A stretch of 64,000 nucleotides of DNA, taken from the NCBI RefSeq assembly GCF_902779965.1, contig NZ_CACZDK010000006.1, positions 1 to 64,000 on the forward strand, in the 5' to 3' direction. This stretch comes from Fibrobacter succinogenes. GTDB lineage: Bacteria > Fibrobacterota > Fibrobacteria > Fibrobacterales > Fibrobacteraceae. A model generated the notes under the pieces. The model ran no database searches and was not told the origin of the DNA. It was given only the letters and a program-made list of their open reading frames with translations. The position numbers and the translations under genes were made by a program. This document shows positions 23,905-31,981 of the stretch, in pieces. How positions within the stretch are numbered: position 1 is the first letter of the stretch; the number at the start of each line of letters is the position of its first letter.

Positions 23905-26900
23905 ATGTCCCGAAATATTTATTCGGCCGTAGCTTTTATGGTGGCCGCTTTGGCTCAAGTTTCAATGGCGGCGTGGGGTGGCTCTGCTGCAATCCCGAAG
24001 GTTGTCAAAGATGGTGAATCGAATTATTACGAGATTACATCTCCTGAAGAATTGATTGGCTTTTTGGATTCCGTGCTGGTCAATAAAGGCGGTGACGAAT
24101 CTCTCAAGGCTTACTTGAAAAATGACATCGTATTCGGTGCAGATACCTCTAAGGTTTGCGAAAAAAGATGGTATCGCAATGAGAATCAGTCGTTGTTTAC
24201 GGGAGATTTTGATGGTCGTGGCCATTCCATTTACGGTTTGAACGCTGAAAATAGTTTGTTCAAGACTATTGGCATCAGTGCAGGCTCTGTCCATGATGTT
24301 AGTGTGGTTCATGGCTTGTTTGGTAGCGATTCTGTTTACCGATCTGCGCCAATTGTAGATGAATTGATTGGTAAAATATGGAATGTGAATGTTGTTGCCA
24401 CAGATGTCCGTGCTGCTTTTGATGCTGGTGGCATTGCTGCTTTTGTAAACGCTTCTAATACACCGTTTATCATTAATAGCAATGTTGTTGGCGGTTCAGT
24501 TGGTGGCAGCAATTACATTGGTGGTATTGCAGGGAATTCTCTTGGACAGATTTTGGGTTGTTCGAATTCTGCACGGGTCTATTATTCCAAGAATCCTATA
24601 AAAGAAAATTCGGTACAAGGGGATGCTTTATATTCCTCGGTTTATATCGGTGGTATTGTTGGTTATTCTGATGTGAGAACGGGAATTGCTATAGGAAATT
24701 GCATAAATCGCGGAACCATCGAAATAGAATCTCCGTTCCGTTTGACTTATGTCGGCGGTATCGCGGGAATTGTTTATGGAAATATCCAGAATCTTCAGAA
24801 CTACGGCAATGTAACATCGAAGGTTGATTTTTCATTGGAGCAGGCGACTTCGGATTGGGTGGCTTATTCTTCTGTGGGTGGCATCGTCGGTATCCATAGC
24901 TTGCCTAGCAGATTATCGGGTGATAATCGAGATTTCTTGAACGAAGGTGATATTCTTGCTGTTTTCGATAACAAAATTGAAAATGGTCAGTTCTCGGTCG
25001 GCGGCATTGTGGGTAACGCTGACAGGACGACTATTTTAAATGCGCTTAATCGCGGTTCTGTTGTGGCACATGGTTTTGGCAAGTTGACGAAAACTTTTGT
25101 GGGTGGCGTTATTGGCCAGGCGCGAATGACTGCATATTCTAGTGGCTTTGATAAGATTAAAAATCGTGGTGGTGTCTATGGTGGGGGAACTTTCCGCACG
25201 CATGTCGGTGGCCTTATGGGCTGGATGGAAGGATACGTTGGAAATGAACCGAAGTTCTTACGGTCTTTTAATTACGGAGCTGTGACTGGCGTTGTTGCGG
25301 ATACGTCAAGTGTGTCCGAAAATTTGAATGTAGGCGGTATCGCAGGTTATAGCAATGTGGTTATTTTCAGTGATGTTTACAACCGTGGTAAACTTTTGGC
25401 AAAAGGCAAGCTCAAATATGGCGGAAGCTTTGTGGGCGGTATCGTTGGCTTGAATAGTTACTCGACGTCTTATATTTCTAATGCGTATAGCGCCACTTCG
25501 GAACTTGTGGGCGATACCGCGGGTGGCGTGGTCGGTTATTCGCTTGAAACCGCTGTGCCGGTCAATACTTATTTTGACAAGACTCTTGCTGATGTAAAGT
25601 CGTATGGCAAAAATTATTTTGAAACGGAAAAAGACCCGGATTGCAAGAAAACAACTGCGGAATTGCAAAGCGATGAAATGCTCGCTATGTTAAACACGAA
25701 AAATGGTGAAGTGGCAGACCGCAAATTGTGGGTGCGCCGTGGTGGATACCCAGTTTTGACATTTGATAGTTTATATAAAAATGATTCGATTTTCTTCGAT
25801 ACGCAAAAGTATGCACTCCCGTCTGTTGAAGTCGTGAACGATACGGCGGTTTACACTATAAAGACAGCAAATGAACTTGCAACTTTGTTAGAGATAGGTT
25901 CGTCTTTTGGCGACAAAACGTTCAAGGTCAAACTTGCAAACGATATTGTGATGGGCGAAGATTCTACACACCTCTCGATGCGCAAGATGTCTATCGATAC
26001 GAGCGGTCAATGCATTAACATGAAGTTTGACGGTCAAGGCCATACTGTTTACGGCTTGAACATGACGAGAGCGATGTTCTATTGCGTGGCCGATGGTGCC
26101 GTTATTGAAAACATGACGATTGCTAATAGCCGTTTCGCAAATGATTATGGAATGTCTGCGGCGGCAGTTGCCATCAAGAATGGGAGCTGCATTAGAAACG
26201 TGACGGTTCGCAATAGCCTTGTGCAAGGTGGTGATGCTGTCGGTGGCATTGTGGCTTACAATGAAGGCTTAAATGATTACGGTGTTTTGCTGAATTCCAA
26301 GAATGAGAATACGACAGTCATATCTTCAAATATTGCCGGTGGTATTGCTGGAGATTCCTACGGTGTGCTGCAAAATGTGAGCAATACGGGACGTGTTTAC
26401 GGGCGCCTTGCAGGGGGCATTGTCGGGTACGCTTATAGGCTTCTTTCTTCTCCGGCGTTGGTGAGCAAGGGGTATAATACGGGCATGGTGATTGCCTCTG
26501 GAGAAGGGGCTGTCTCGGGCGGTGGCATTGTCGGCTACGGCCTGAATGCTGGTGTACATGAGATGATAAATACGGGATTGGTCGAAGGTGCTTCTAAATC
26601 GGGATCGCTTTCGGTTGGCGGACTTGTTGGAAACATGGATTCTACGAGGGTCGAAAATAGCGGTAACTGGGGACGCGTGCATGCGTTGTCCGGGAAACGT
26701 GCCTATGTCGGTGGCTTGATTGGATTTGCAAATGGATATATCGCTTATGCTAAGGATGTTCATGTTGCGGTGACTGGTGTCGCGGAAAACTTTAACTATG
26801 GTCCTGTGACTGTTAAGGAATCTGTGAATGAGGCGTATGCCGCAGGGCTTGTCGGTAAGGGCAAGGGGCTTTCATTGGTGAGGGACTATAATAGAGGAAC

Positions 26901-27615
26901 TGTAAAAAATGATGCTCAGAAATCAGTGTCGGCGGGCATTATTGCAATGCTAGATACCTCGACAGTGGGCGATTTGTATAGCTATGAAGATGCTCTGTCC
27001 GGGAAAAATGTTGCTAATGTGGTTTATGAAATTCAGGGCGATAATATTGTGGGCGATATTGCTTATGGTTCTAACATGAACTATCCTGCTTATGTGGAAA
27101 AGCCGGGTAATGTGACTTTCCAAAACGATAATATGTTGCCGATGAGCTTTGAAAAAATGAAGTATGCATCTATGGTGCAGGCTTTGGACGGCTTTTCGCA
27201 AAATTATTGGATGGACAAGGGCTGCTTGCCGGTGCTCAAGCATGATACGACAACAGGCTGCGCAGAATCGTCCATGAAGGATTCGTTTGGGGATTCGGAT
27301 GAACCGTATGTCGTAGGCTATAAAGAAACGGTCGTGTTTGCGGATTCCTCAAGTTCGGGTGGTGAAGGTGGTACGGTTGCTGTAGAGCCGAACTACGTTT
27401 TGAAGCTGTTGCCTTCGATGCGCGTTGCTGTTTCGGATAGGAATATCTCCGTGACGGGGCTTCCTGAAAATCATGCGGTGGCAGTGTTCGATTTGCGCGG
27501 TCGCAAGGTCACATCGGCTCGCGTGCTTGGGGCTGAGGTTCGCTTGACTGTTCCGCGTACTGGTCAATACATCGTCCGCAGTGGCTCGCTGTCAAAAATT
27601 GTGACTGTAAGGTGA
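23905..27615 (+). CDS. Very large secreted GLUG-repeat protein with C-terminal sorting-like domain
   Basis: A 1236-aa protein with a signal peptide (AVAFMVAALAQVSMAAWGG). It has two similar halves, each opening with an FDGRGHSIYGLN / FDGQGHTVYGLN strand and continuing as many GLUG-type motifs (VGGIAGNSLGQI, GGIVGYSDV, VGGLMGWMEG, GGIVGYGLN), which suggests two beta-helix stacks. A Ser/Gly linker leads to a final about 70-residue domain (MRVAVSDRNISVTGLPENHA, then VFDLRGRKV and GQYIVRSG). That domain resembles type IX secretion tails used by Fibrobacter. ATG 23905 has GGAAGGAG; the 67 codons upstream cross a terminator. It is a probable adhesin or carbohydrate-contacting surface protein. No enzyme motif is seen. 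Confidence 0.8.
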   Translation: MSRNIYSAVAFMVAALAQVSMAAWGGSAAIPKVVKDGESNYYEITSPEELIGFLDSVLVNKGGDESLKAYLKNDIVFGADTSKVCEKRWYRNENQSLFTGDFDGRGHSIYGLNAENSLFKTIGISAGSVHDVSVVHGLFGSDSVYRSAPIVDELIGKIWNVNVVATDVRAAFDAGGIAAFVNASNTPFIINSNVVGGSVGGSNYIGGIAGNSLGQILGCSNSARVYYSKNPIKENSVQGDALYSSVYIGGIVGYSDVRTGIAIGNCINRGTIEIESPFRLTYVGGIAGIVYGNIQNLQNYGNVTSKVDFSLEQATSDWVAYSSVGGIVGIHSLPSRLSGDNRDFLNEGDILAVFDNKIENGQFSVGGIVGNADRTTILNALNRGSVVAHGFGKLTKTFVGGVIGQARMTAYSSGFDKIKNRGGVYGGGTFRTHVGGLMGWMEGYVGNEPKFLRSFNYGAVTGVVADTSSVSENLNVGGIAGYSNVVIFSDVYNRGKLLAKGKLKYGGSFVGGIVGLNSYSTSYISNAYSATSELVGDTAGGVVGYSLETAVPVNTYFDKTLADVKSYGKNYFETEKDPDCKKTTAELQSDEMLAMLNTKNGEVADRKLWVRRGGYPVLTFDSLYKNDSIFFDTQKYALPSVEVVNDTAVYTIKTANELATLLEIGSSFGDKTFKVKLANDIVMGEDSTHLSMRKMSIDTSGQCINMKFDGQGHTVYGLNMTRAMFYCVADGAVIENMTIANSRFANDYGMSAAAVAIKNGSCIRNVTVRNSLVQGGDAVGGIVAYNEGLNDYGVLLNSKNENTTVISSNIAGGIAGDSYGVLQNVSNTGRVYGRLAGGIVGYAYRLLSSPALVSKGYNTGMVIASGEGAVSGGGIVGYGLNAGVHEMINTGLVEGASKSGSLSVGGLVGNMDSTRVENSGNWGRVHALSGKRAYVGGLIGFANGYIAYAKDVHVAVTGVAENFNYGPVTVKESVNEAYAAGLVGKGKGLSLVRDYNRGTVKNDAQKSVSAGIIAMLDTSTVGDLYSYEDALSGKNVANVVYEIQGDNIVGDIAYGSNMNYPAYVEKPGNVTFQNDNMLPMSFEKMKYASMVQALDGFSQNYWMDKGCLPVLKHDTTTGCAESSMKDSFGDSDEPYVVGYKETVVFADSSSSGGEGGTVAVEPNYVLKLLPSMRVAVSDRNISVTGLPENHAVAVFDLRGRKVTSARVLGAEVRLTVPRTGQYIVRSGSLSKIVTVR

Positions 27616-27804
27616 GTTCTAAGTTCCGAGTTGCTAGTTACTGAAGTTGAGTTAAGAGTTCCAAGTTACTAGAAATGTTTATACAGCAATCTCTAGTAAC
27701 TCCTAACTATTAACTAGCCCGAAGGGCGAAGTAATTACTGTCTACTTCCAACTTCCTACAGTCTACTAACCACTAATCACTAACCACTAACCACAAACTC
27801 GTTG
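27616..27804. repeat. Intergenic AGTTCCAAGTTACTAG and TACTTCC / CCACTAACCACTAA repeats
   Basis: A mixture of GAGTTCTAAGTTCCGAGTTG-like runs, their inverted forms (TAACTCCTAACT), and TACTTCCAACTTCCTAC / ACTAACCACTAATCACTAA runs. It is the same family as at 5745-5962, 41205-41235 and 49147-49244. No gene is seen. Confidence 0.6.
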
Positions 27805-27841
27805 TCCCCGGTTCAACACGACCGGGGCTCTCTTGTTTTTT
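27805..27841 (+). terminator. Terminator of the GLUG-repeat protein gene
   Basis: CCCCGGT/ACCGGGG perfect 7-bp stem, loop TCAACACG, then CTCTCTTGTTTTTT. Confidence 0.8.
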
Positions 27842-27851
27842 GACCGCGAAT

Positions 27852-27910
27852 TTTACATTGCTTTTTCTATATTTTACATCGTCTTTATATACTTTACATT
27901 TGTTTTACAA
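27852..27910 (+). promoter_or_regulatory. TTTACAT direct repeats upstream of the first Na/Pi cotransporter (candidate Pho box)
   Basis: TTTACAT occurs at 27852, 27873 and 27893, TTTATAT at 27884 and TTTACAA at 27904. The offsets are 21, 11, 9 and 11 bp, close to multiples of one helical turn. PhoB/PhoP-family regulators bind direct 6-7-mer repeats with 11-bp periodicity (TTAACA/TTTACA-like in Bacillus). A PhoB/PhoR-like pair lies just downstream, so I propose this as its binding site. The repeat is seen directly; the function is inferred. Confidence 0.55.
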
Positions 27911-27994
27911 ATAACAATTCACCGCCATGAGTCCGAACTAGCTGAACGGCAGCGACGATGATCCGGTAGTGGCGCAACATAGGAATAAAACTAT

Positions 27995-29701
27995 ATGGCC
28001 TGGATGGCTCTTAAAATGTTGGGTTGCTTGGCTCTCCTCATGTTCGGCATGAAGTCGATGAGCGAAGCCTTGCAGAAAATGGCTGGTCCGCAGCTGAGAC
28101 ATGTTCTCGGCACGATGACCACGAACCGTTTTACGGGTATGCTCACCGGTATGTTTGTGACTGCCTCTGTGCAGAGTTCGACCGCCACCACGTTGATGAC
28201 GGTCTCTTTTGTAAATGCGGGGCTTTTAACGCTCATGCAGGCGATTTCGATTATTCTCGGTGCCCACATCGGTACGACCGTGACTGCATGGATCATGAGC
28301 CTTGGATTCTCGTTCAACATCGCAAACTTTGTCTACCCGGCGTTTTTCATCGGCATTATCCTTGTGTACATGAACAAGAAACGCGTTGTGGGCGATTTCC
28401 TGTTCGGTGTTGGATTCCTCTTTTTGGGCCTTACGACACTTAAGGAAACTGGCTTTGCTGTGGTGCAGGACCCGGCGGCAAGCGCTTCGATCAGTGCTTT
28501 CTTTGCCCGCTTTAGCGATCCGAACTTCTTCAATTCGCTGTTCTTCCTTGTGATGGGTACGGTGCTTACGCTTTGCGTGCAGTCTTCCGCTGCTATCATG
28601 GCCATTACGATGATTCTTTGCTCAACCGGCGTTTTGCATATTGACCAGGGCATTATGCTTGTGCTTGGCGAAAACATCGGTACGACGATTACGGCAAACA
28701 TTGTGGCACTCTCGGCCAATACGCAGGCCCGCCGTGCCGCTCTCGCTCACTTCACGATTAACGTTATCGGTGTGATTTGGGTGGTGATTGTGCTCAAGTG
28801 GTTCCTCGGCGCCGTTTGCCATGTGGTCGGCTTTGATCTTGGCATCCGTCCGGGCGACGAAGGCTATGCCGCTAACCTCGCGAAGATTTCCGTGGTGCTC
28901 GCCACGTTCCACTCCGCATTCAACGTCTCTAACACGTTCCTCCAGATTTGGTTCATCAAGTACATCGAAAAGTTCGTGTGCCGCGTGATCAAGCCGAAGA
29001 ATTCCGATGAAGAAGAAGACTCCCGCTTGCACTTCATTAGCTCTGGCTTGATGGGTACGCCTGAACTTTCGCTCCTCGAAGCCCGCAAGGAAATCAGCTT
29101 GTTTGCCGTGCGTACGCAGAAGATGTTCCACTTTGTGCCGGACCTTTTGGCCATGAAGAACGAGAACGATTTTGTGAAGCTCTTCGCCCGCATCGAAAAG
29201 TACGAAGGCATCAGCGACAACATGGAAATCGAAATTGGCGATTACCTGAACAAGGTGGGCGAGGGCCGCTTGAGCCCGGAAAGTAAGACCGCTTTGCAGT
29301 GCATGCTTAAGGAAATTTCTGAAATCGAGAGCATGGGCGACGCTTGCTACAACATGGCTCGTGCTATCAATCGCAAGTTCAGGTGCAAGGGCGAATTTAC
29401 GCAAGACCAGCTCGAACACATCAAGCATTTGATGCAACTCTGCGACAACGCTATGACGCACATGATCGGCGTTTTGAACGATGTCCCGCAAATCGATGTG
29501 AACCGCACGCTGAATTTCGAGAACGAAATCAACGATTACCGCAAGCTCCTCAAGGAAAAGAACGTGGCGGATATTGAATCGCAGAAGTACAGCTACCAGA
29601 TTGGAGTTCATTACATGGATATTGTGAACGACTGCGAAAAGCTGGGCGACTACATTGTGAACGTGGTCGAAGCCCACGCCAACAGAAGACTCTCTGTGTA
29701 A
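27995..29701 (+). CDS. Na+/phosphate cotransporter with C-terminal PhoU-like domain (copy 1)
   Basis: A 568-aa NptA/PNaS-family protein. The N-terminal about 310 residues are membrane helices with the two inverted family motifs: QSSTATTLMTVSFVNAGL and QSSAAIMAITMIL. Conserved IGTTVTAW and IGTTITANIVAL stretches follow each motif. The C-terminal about 230 residues are soluble helices of PhoU type (LSLLEARKEISLFA, EIESMGDACYNMARAIN, GVHYMDIVNDCEKLGDYIVN). It should import phosphate with sodium, and the PhoU-like part could report uptake to a Pho two-component system. A paralogue of identical length lies at 31978. ATG 27995 follows AGGAA. The start region carries the TTTACAT repeats. Confidence 0.9.
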   Translation: MAWMALKMLGCLALLMFGMKSMSEALQKMAGPQLRHVLGTMTTNRFTGMLTGMFVTASVQSSTATTLMTVSFVNAGLLTLMQAISIILGAHIGTTVTAWIMSLGFSFNIANFVYPAFFIGIILVYMNKKRVVGDFLFGVGFLFLGLTTLKETGFAVVQDPAASASISAFFARFSDPNFFNSLFFLVMGTVLTLCVQSSAAIMAITMILCSTGVLHIDQGIMLVLGENIGTTITANIVALSANTQARRAALAHFTINVIGVIWVVIVLKWFLGAVCHVVGFDLGIRPGDEGYAANLAKISVVLATFHSAFNVSNTFLQIWFIKYIEKFVCRVIKPKNSDEEEDSRLHFISSGLMGTPELSLLEARKEISLFAVRTQKMFHFVPDLLAMKNENDFVKLFARIEKYEGISDNMEIEIGDYLNKVGEGRLSPESKTALQCMLKEISEIESMGDACYNMARAINRKFRCKGEFTQDQLEHIKHLMQLCDNAMTHMIGVLNDVPQIDVNRTLNFENEINDYRKLLKEKNVADIESQKYSYQIGVHYMDIVNDCEKLGDYIVNVVEAHANRRLSV

Positions 29702-29710
29702 TTGCGCTAG

Positions 29711-29730
29711 GTCCTCACCTTCGTGAGGAT
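29711..29730 (+). terminator. First hairpin downstream of the cotransporter
   Basis: TCCTCAC/GTGAGGA stem with loop CTTC. It has no T tract of its own and belongs to the dispersed AGGATGACG repeat family. It probably assists the following terminator. Confidence 0.4.
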
Positions 29731-29748
29731 GACGAAGATGATTATCAT

Positions 29749-29771
29749 GCCGGCCTTAGTGCCGGCTTTTT
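29749..29771 (+). terminator. Terminator of Na/Pi cotransporter copy 1
   Basis: GCCGGC/GCCGGC 6-bp stem with loop CTTAGT followed by five T residues, 47 nt after the stop. Confidence 0.8.
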
Positions 29772-29808
29772 CGTTGTCATGTCCGGCCTCGACTGGGCGT
29801 CTTCCGTT

Positions 29809-29825
29809 TGTAAAATCTGTGTAAA
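29809..29825 (-). promoter_or_regulatory. TTTACA-N5-TTTACA direct repeat (minus strand) before the response-regulator gene
   Basis: TGTAAA at 29809-29814 and 29820-29825 reads on the minus strand as TTTACA-CAGAT-TTTACA, exactly 11 bp apart. The hexamer and period match the repeats at 27852-27910. It lies about 100 bp before the response-regulator start, with a TATATT -10-like box at 29910. A candidate autoregulatory Pho box; the function is inferred. Confidence 0.5.
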
Positions 29826-29921
29826 GTGCAAATAAAACCTTTGCGAAGTCTTTGCTTTTGCCATTGCATTCCTTCGATGGACTTTTTATCTTGATATTTG
29901 CTAAAATCGTATATTTTAGGT

Positions 29922-30596
29922 ATGATATACATTGTAGAAGACGATCTTGAAATCCGCGAAATGGAAGCCTATGCACTTAGGAGCAGTGGCTTTGAAGTTA
30001 GTGCATTCGATTGTGCTAAAAAGCTGGATGAAGAGGTCAAAGTCTGCGTTCCGGATTTGTTCATTTTGGACATTATGCTCCCCGGCGAAGACGGTCTTAG
30101 CATTTTAAAGCGTCTCCGTGCTCAGGAAAGCACTAGGATCGTCCCGGTCATCATGCTGACGGCCAAGGGCTCCGAGCTGGACAAGGTCAAGGGCCTTGAT
30201 TTGGGGGCCGATGACTATATTGCAAAACCCTTTGGCATTTTGGAGTTTGTTTCGCGTGTCAAGGCGTTGCTCCGTCGATCGAGTATAAATCTTGAAGCCG
30301 AAGAATCGAAAGTTATTTCGCTGGATGGCGTTACGCTCGATGAGGCAAAACACACCGTGGTGGCTGGCGGCGACAATGTGGAATTGACGTACAAGGAATA
30401 CGAACTTCTGAAATTGCTCTTGTCGCACCCGGGGGTTGTCTATTCAAGGCAACAGATTTTGGAAAAAATCTGGGGTATCGATTTCAAGATGGACACGCGG
30501 ACCGTCGATATGCACATTAAGACGCTCCGACAAAAACTGGGCGAGCAAGGGTCAATCATTCAAACTATACGTAACGTCGGGTATAAAGCGCAATGA
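29922..30596 (+). CDS. PhoB-like response regulator (OmpR family)
   Basis: A 224-aa regulator. The receiver domain has acidic pocket Asp7/Asp8, phosphoacceptor Asp50 (LFILDIMLPGEDG), Thr80 and Lys102 (AKPF). The C-terminal winged helix has the OmpR/PhoB recognition segment RTVDMHIKTLRQKLGE and the final QTIRNVGYK. I chose ATG 29922 (MIYIVEDD), the normal start for the family; the longer frame begins at TTG 29898. TATATT lies 7 nt before this ATG, so the transcript may be leaderless. It overlaps the kinase gene by 4 bp. Its position between two phosphate cotransporters makes phosphate the likely signal. Confidence 0.88.
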   Translation: MIYIVEDDLEIREMEAYALRSSGFEVSAFDCAKKLDEEVKVCVPDLFILDIMLPGEDGLSILKRLRAQESTRIVPVIMLTAKGSELDKVKGLDLGADDYIAKPFGILEFVSRVKALLRRSSINLEAEESKVISLDGVTLDEAKHTVVAGGDNVELTYKEYELLKLLLSHPGVVYSRQQILEKIWGIDFKMDTRTVDMHIKTLRQKLGEQGSIIQTIRNVGYKAQ

Positions 30597-31981
30597 AAGA
30601 CCGTATACGATACAGCTTGATTTATATGGGTGTCATTGCCGCCCTCTTGGCTGTATTTTTTACGGTGCGAGTCTTCGAAGACGAAATGGCGGACCAGCTC
30701 AAGGTCCACTTGCGTGAAAACCTGCGGTTGATCGAAACTGCCTACATTGACGAATCGCTCGAAAGCAAACCGCAAAATTTGGCACGGTTTGCTAGTGCCG
30801 ACTTGCGAATCACGTTGATCGATTCGACCGGTAAAATCATTTACGATAGCGATGCGAAAGCCGCCGAAATGGAAAACCATTACAATCGCGAAGAAGTATT
30901 CGATGCGATGGAAAAGGGCTTTGGCGAAGACCTCCGCTATTCTTCTACCTTGCAGGCCAAGGCGTTTTATTTTGCAAAGCGACTGAAAGACGGCAATGTC
31001 TTGCGCTTGGGGATGCGTCAGGCGAATTTGCAGCAAGCCTATTCAAAGACGATGCCTTACCTGATTGCCTTGTTTGCGGCGGTTGTCGCGGCGGCGATTC
31101 TGATTGCGATTGGGCTTAGCCGTGCGTTTATCAGCCCGCTTCGGAAGCTCGTGGACCAGTTAGGCACTCCCGAATGGATGAATATCGAGAACGTGTACAA
31201 GGAAATTGAGCCGCTCGTCAATACTATCCGCAAGCAGGATCTCGAATTGCAATTGACGATTGAGCAGCTTTCGAACGAAAAGCAGAAAATCTCGCACTTG
31301 AAGGATGAGTTTACTGCGAACGCTTCGCACGAACTGAAGACTCCGCTGACCTCCATTTCGGGCTATGCGGAACTGATTGAAAGCGGCATGGCGAAACCCG
31401 AAGACGTCAAGATTTTTGCAGGCAAGATTCACAAGGAAGCGAAACGCCTCCAGTCGATTGCCAACGATATCATTACACTTTCCAAGCTCAATGACCGTGA
31501 AAGCGAACCTTTGGACCTCAACGAAGAAATCAACCTTTGGAATCTGGCTCAGAGCTGTATCGAAGGCTTGATGCTGAATGCGAACAAGAAAAATATCCAG
31601 CTTTCGCTTGACGGCAACCGCAATTCCGAAATTACAGGAAATTCGAAATTGCTTTTCGAAATGATTTTCAACTTGGTGGACAACTCCATCCGCTACACGG
31701 AACAAGGCGGAAAGGTCGTTGTCGTCGTTGAAGAAAACGCCATTGTCGTGAAAGATACGGGCATTGGAATTCCTGAAGAATGCCAGTCCCGCATATTCGA
31801 ACGGTTCTACCGCGTGGACAAGAGCCGTTCCAAGGAAACTGGCGGCACGGGCCTTGGACTCTCCATTGTCAAGCACATTGCCGAAGTCCATCATGCTGCA
31901 ATACATCTGAAATCGACTGTCGGATTCGGCACCGAAGTCAGAATTGATTTTAAATCTTATAAAACAACTAAGGTCGTATGA
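30593..31981 (+). CDS. PhoR-like sensor histidine kinase
   Basis: A 462-aa membrane kinase. TM1 is about residues 7-25, an extracytoplasmic domain with DSTGKIIYDSDAKAAEMENH (77-96) resembles PhoR sensor regions, and TM2 is about 155-176. A HAMP-like linker and coiled coil precede the H box FTANASHELKTPLTSISGYA (phospho-His246). The catalytic domain has the N box NLVDNSIRYT, the G1 box VKDTGIGIP, the F box RIFERFYRVDKSR and the G2 box GTGLGLSI. It starts inside the regulator stop (ATGA) and its own stop overlaps the second cotransporter start (ATGA), giving one translationally coupled operon. Confidence 0.9.
   Translation: MKDRIRYSLIYMGVIAALLAVFFTVRVFEDEMADQLKVHLRENLRLIETAYIDESLESKPQNLARFASADLRITLIDSTGKIIYDSDAKAAEMENHYNREEVFDAMEKGFGEDLRYSSTLQAKAFYFAKRLKDGNVLRLGMRQANLQQAYSKTMPYLIALFAAVVAAAILIAIGLSRAFISPLRKLVDQLGTPEWMNIENVYKEIEPLVNTIRKQDLELQLTIEQLSNEKQKISHLKDEFTANASHELKTPLTSISGYAELIESGMAKPEDVKIFAGKIHKEAKRLQSIANDIITLSKLNDRESEPLDLNEEINLWNLAQSCIEGLMLNANKKNIQLSLDGNRNSEITGNSKLLFEMIFNLVDNSIRYTEQGGKVVVVVEENAIVVKDTGIGIPEECQSRIFERFYRVDKSRSKETGGTGLGLSIVKHIAEVHHAAIHLKSTVGFGTEVRIDFKSYKTTKVV

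Noticed and set aside
28622-29677. Long minus-strand frames opposite the Na/Pi cotransporters (also 31993-33114)
   Set aside because: Similar composition in both paralogues is explained by the sense genes. No domain is recognisable.
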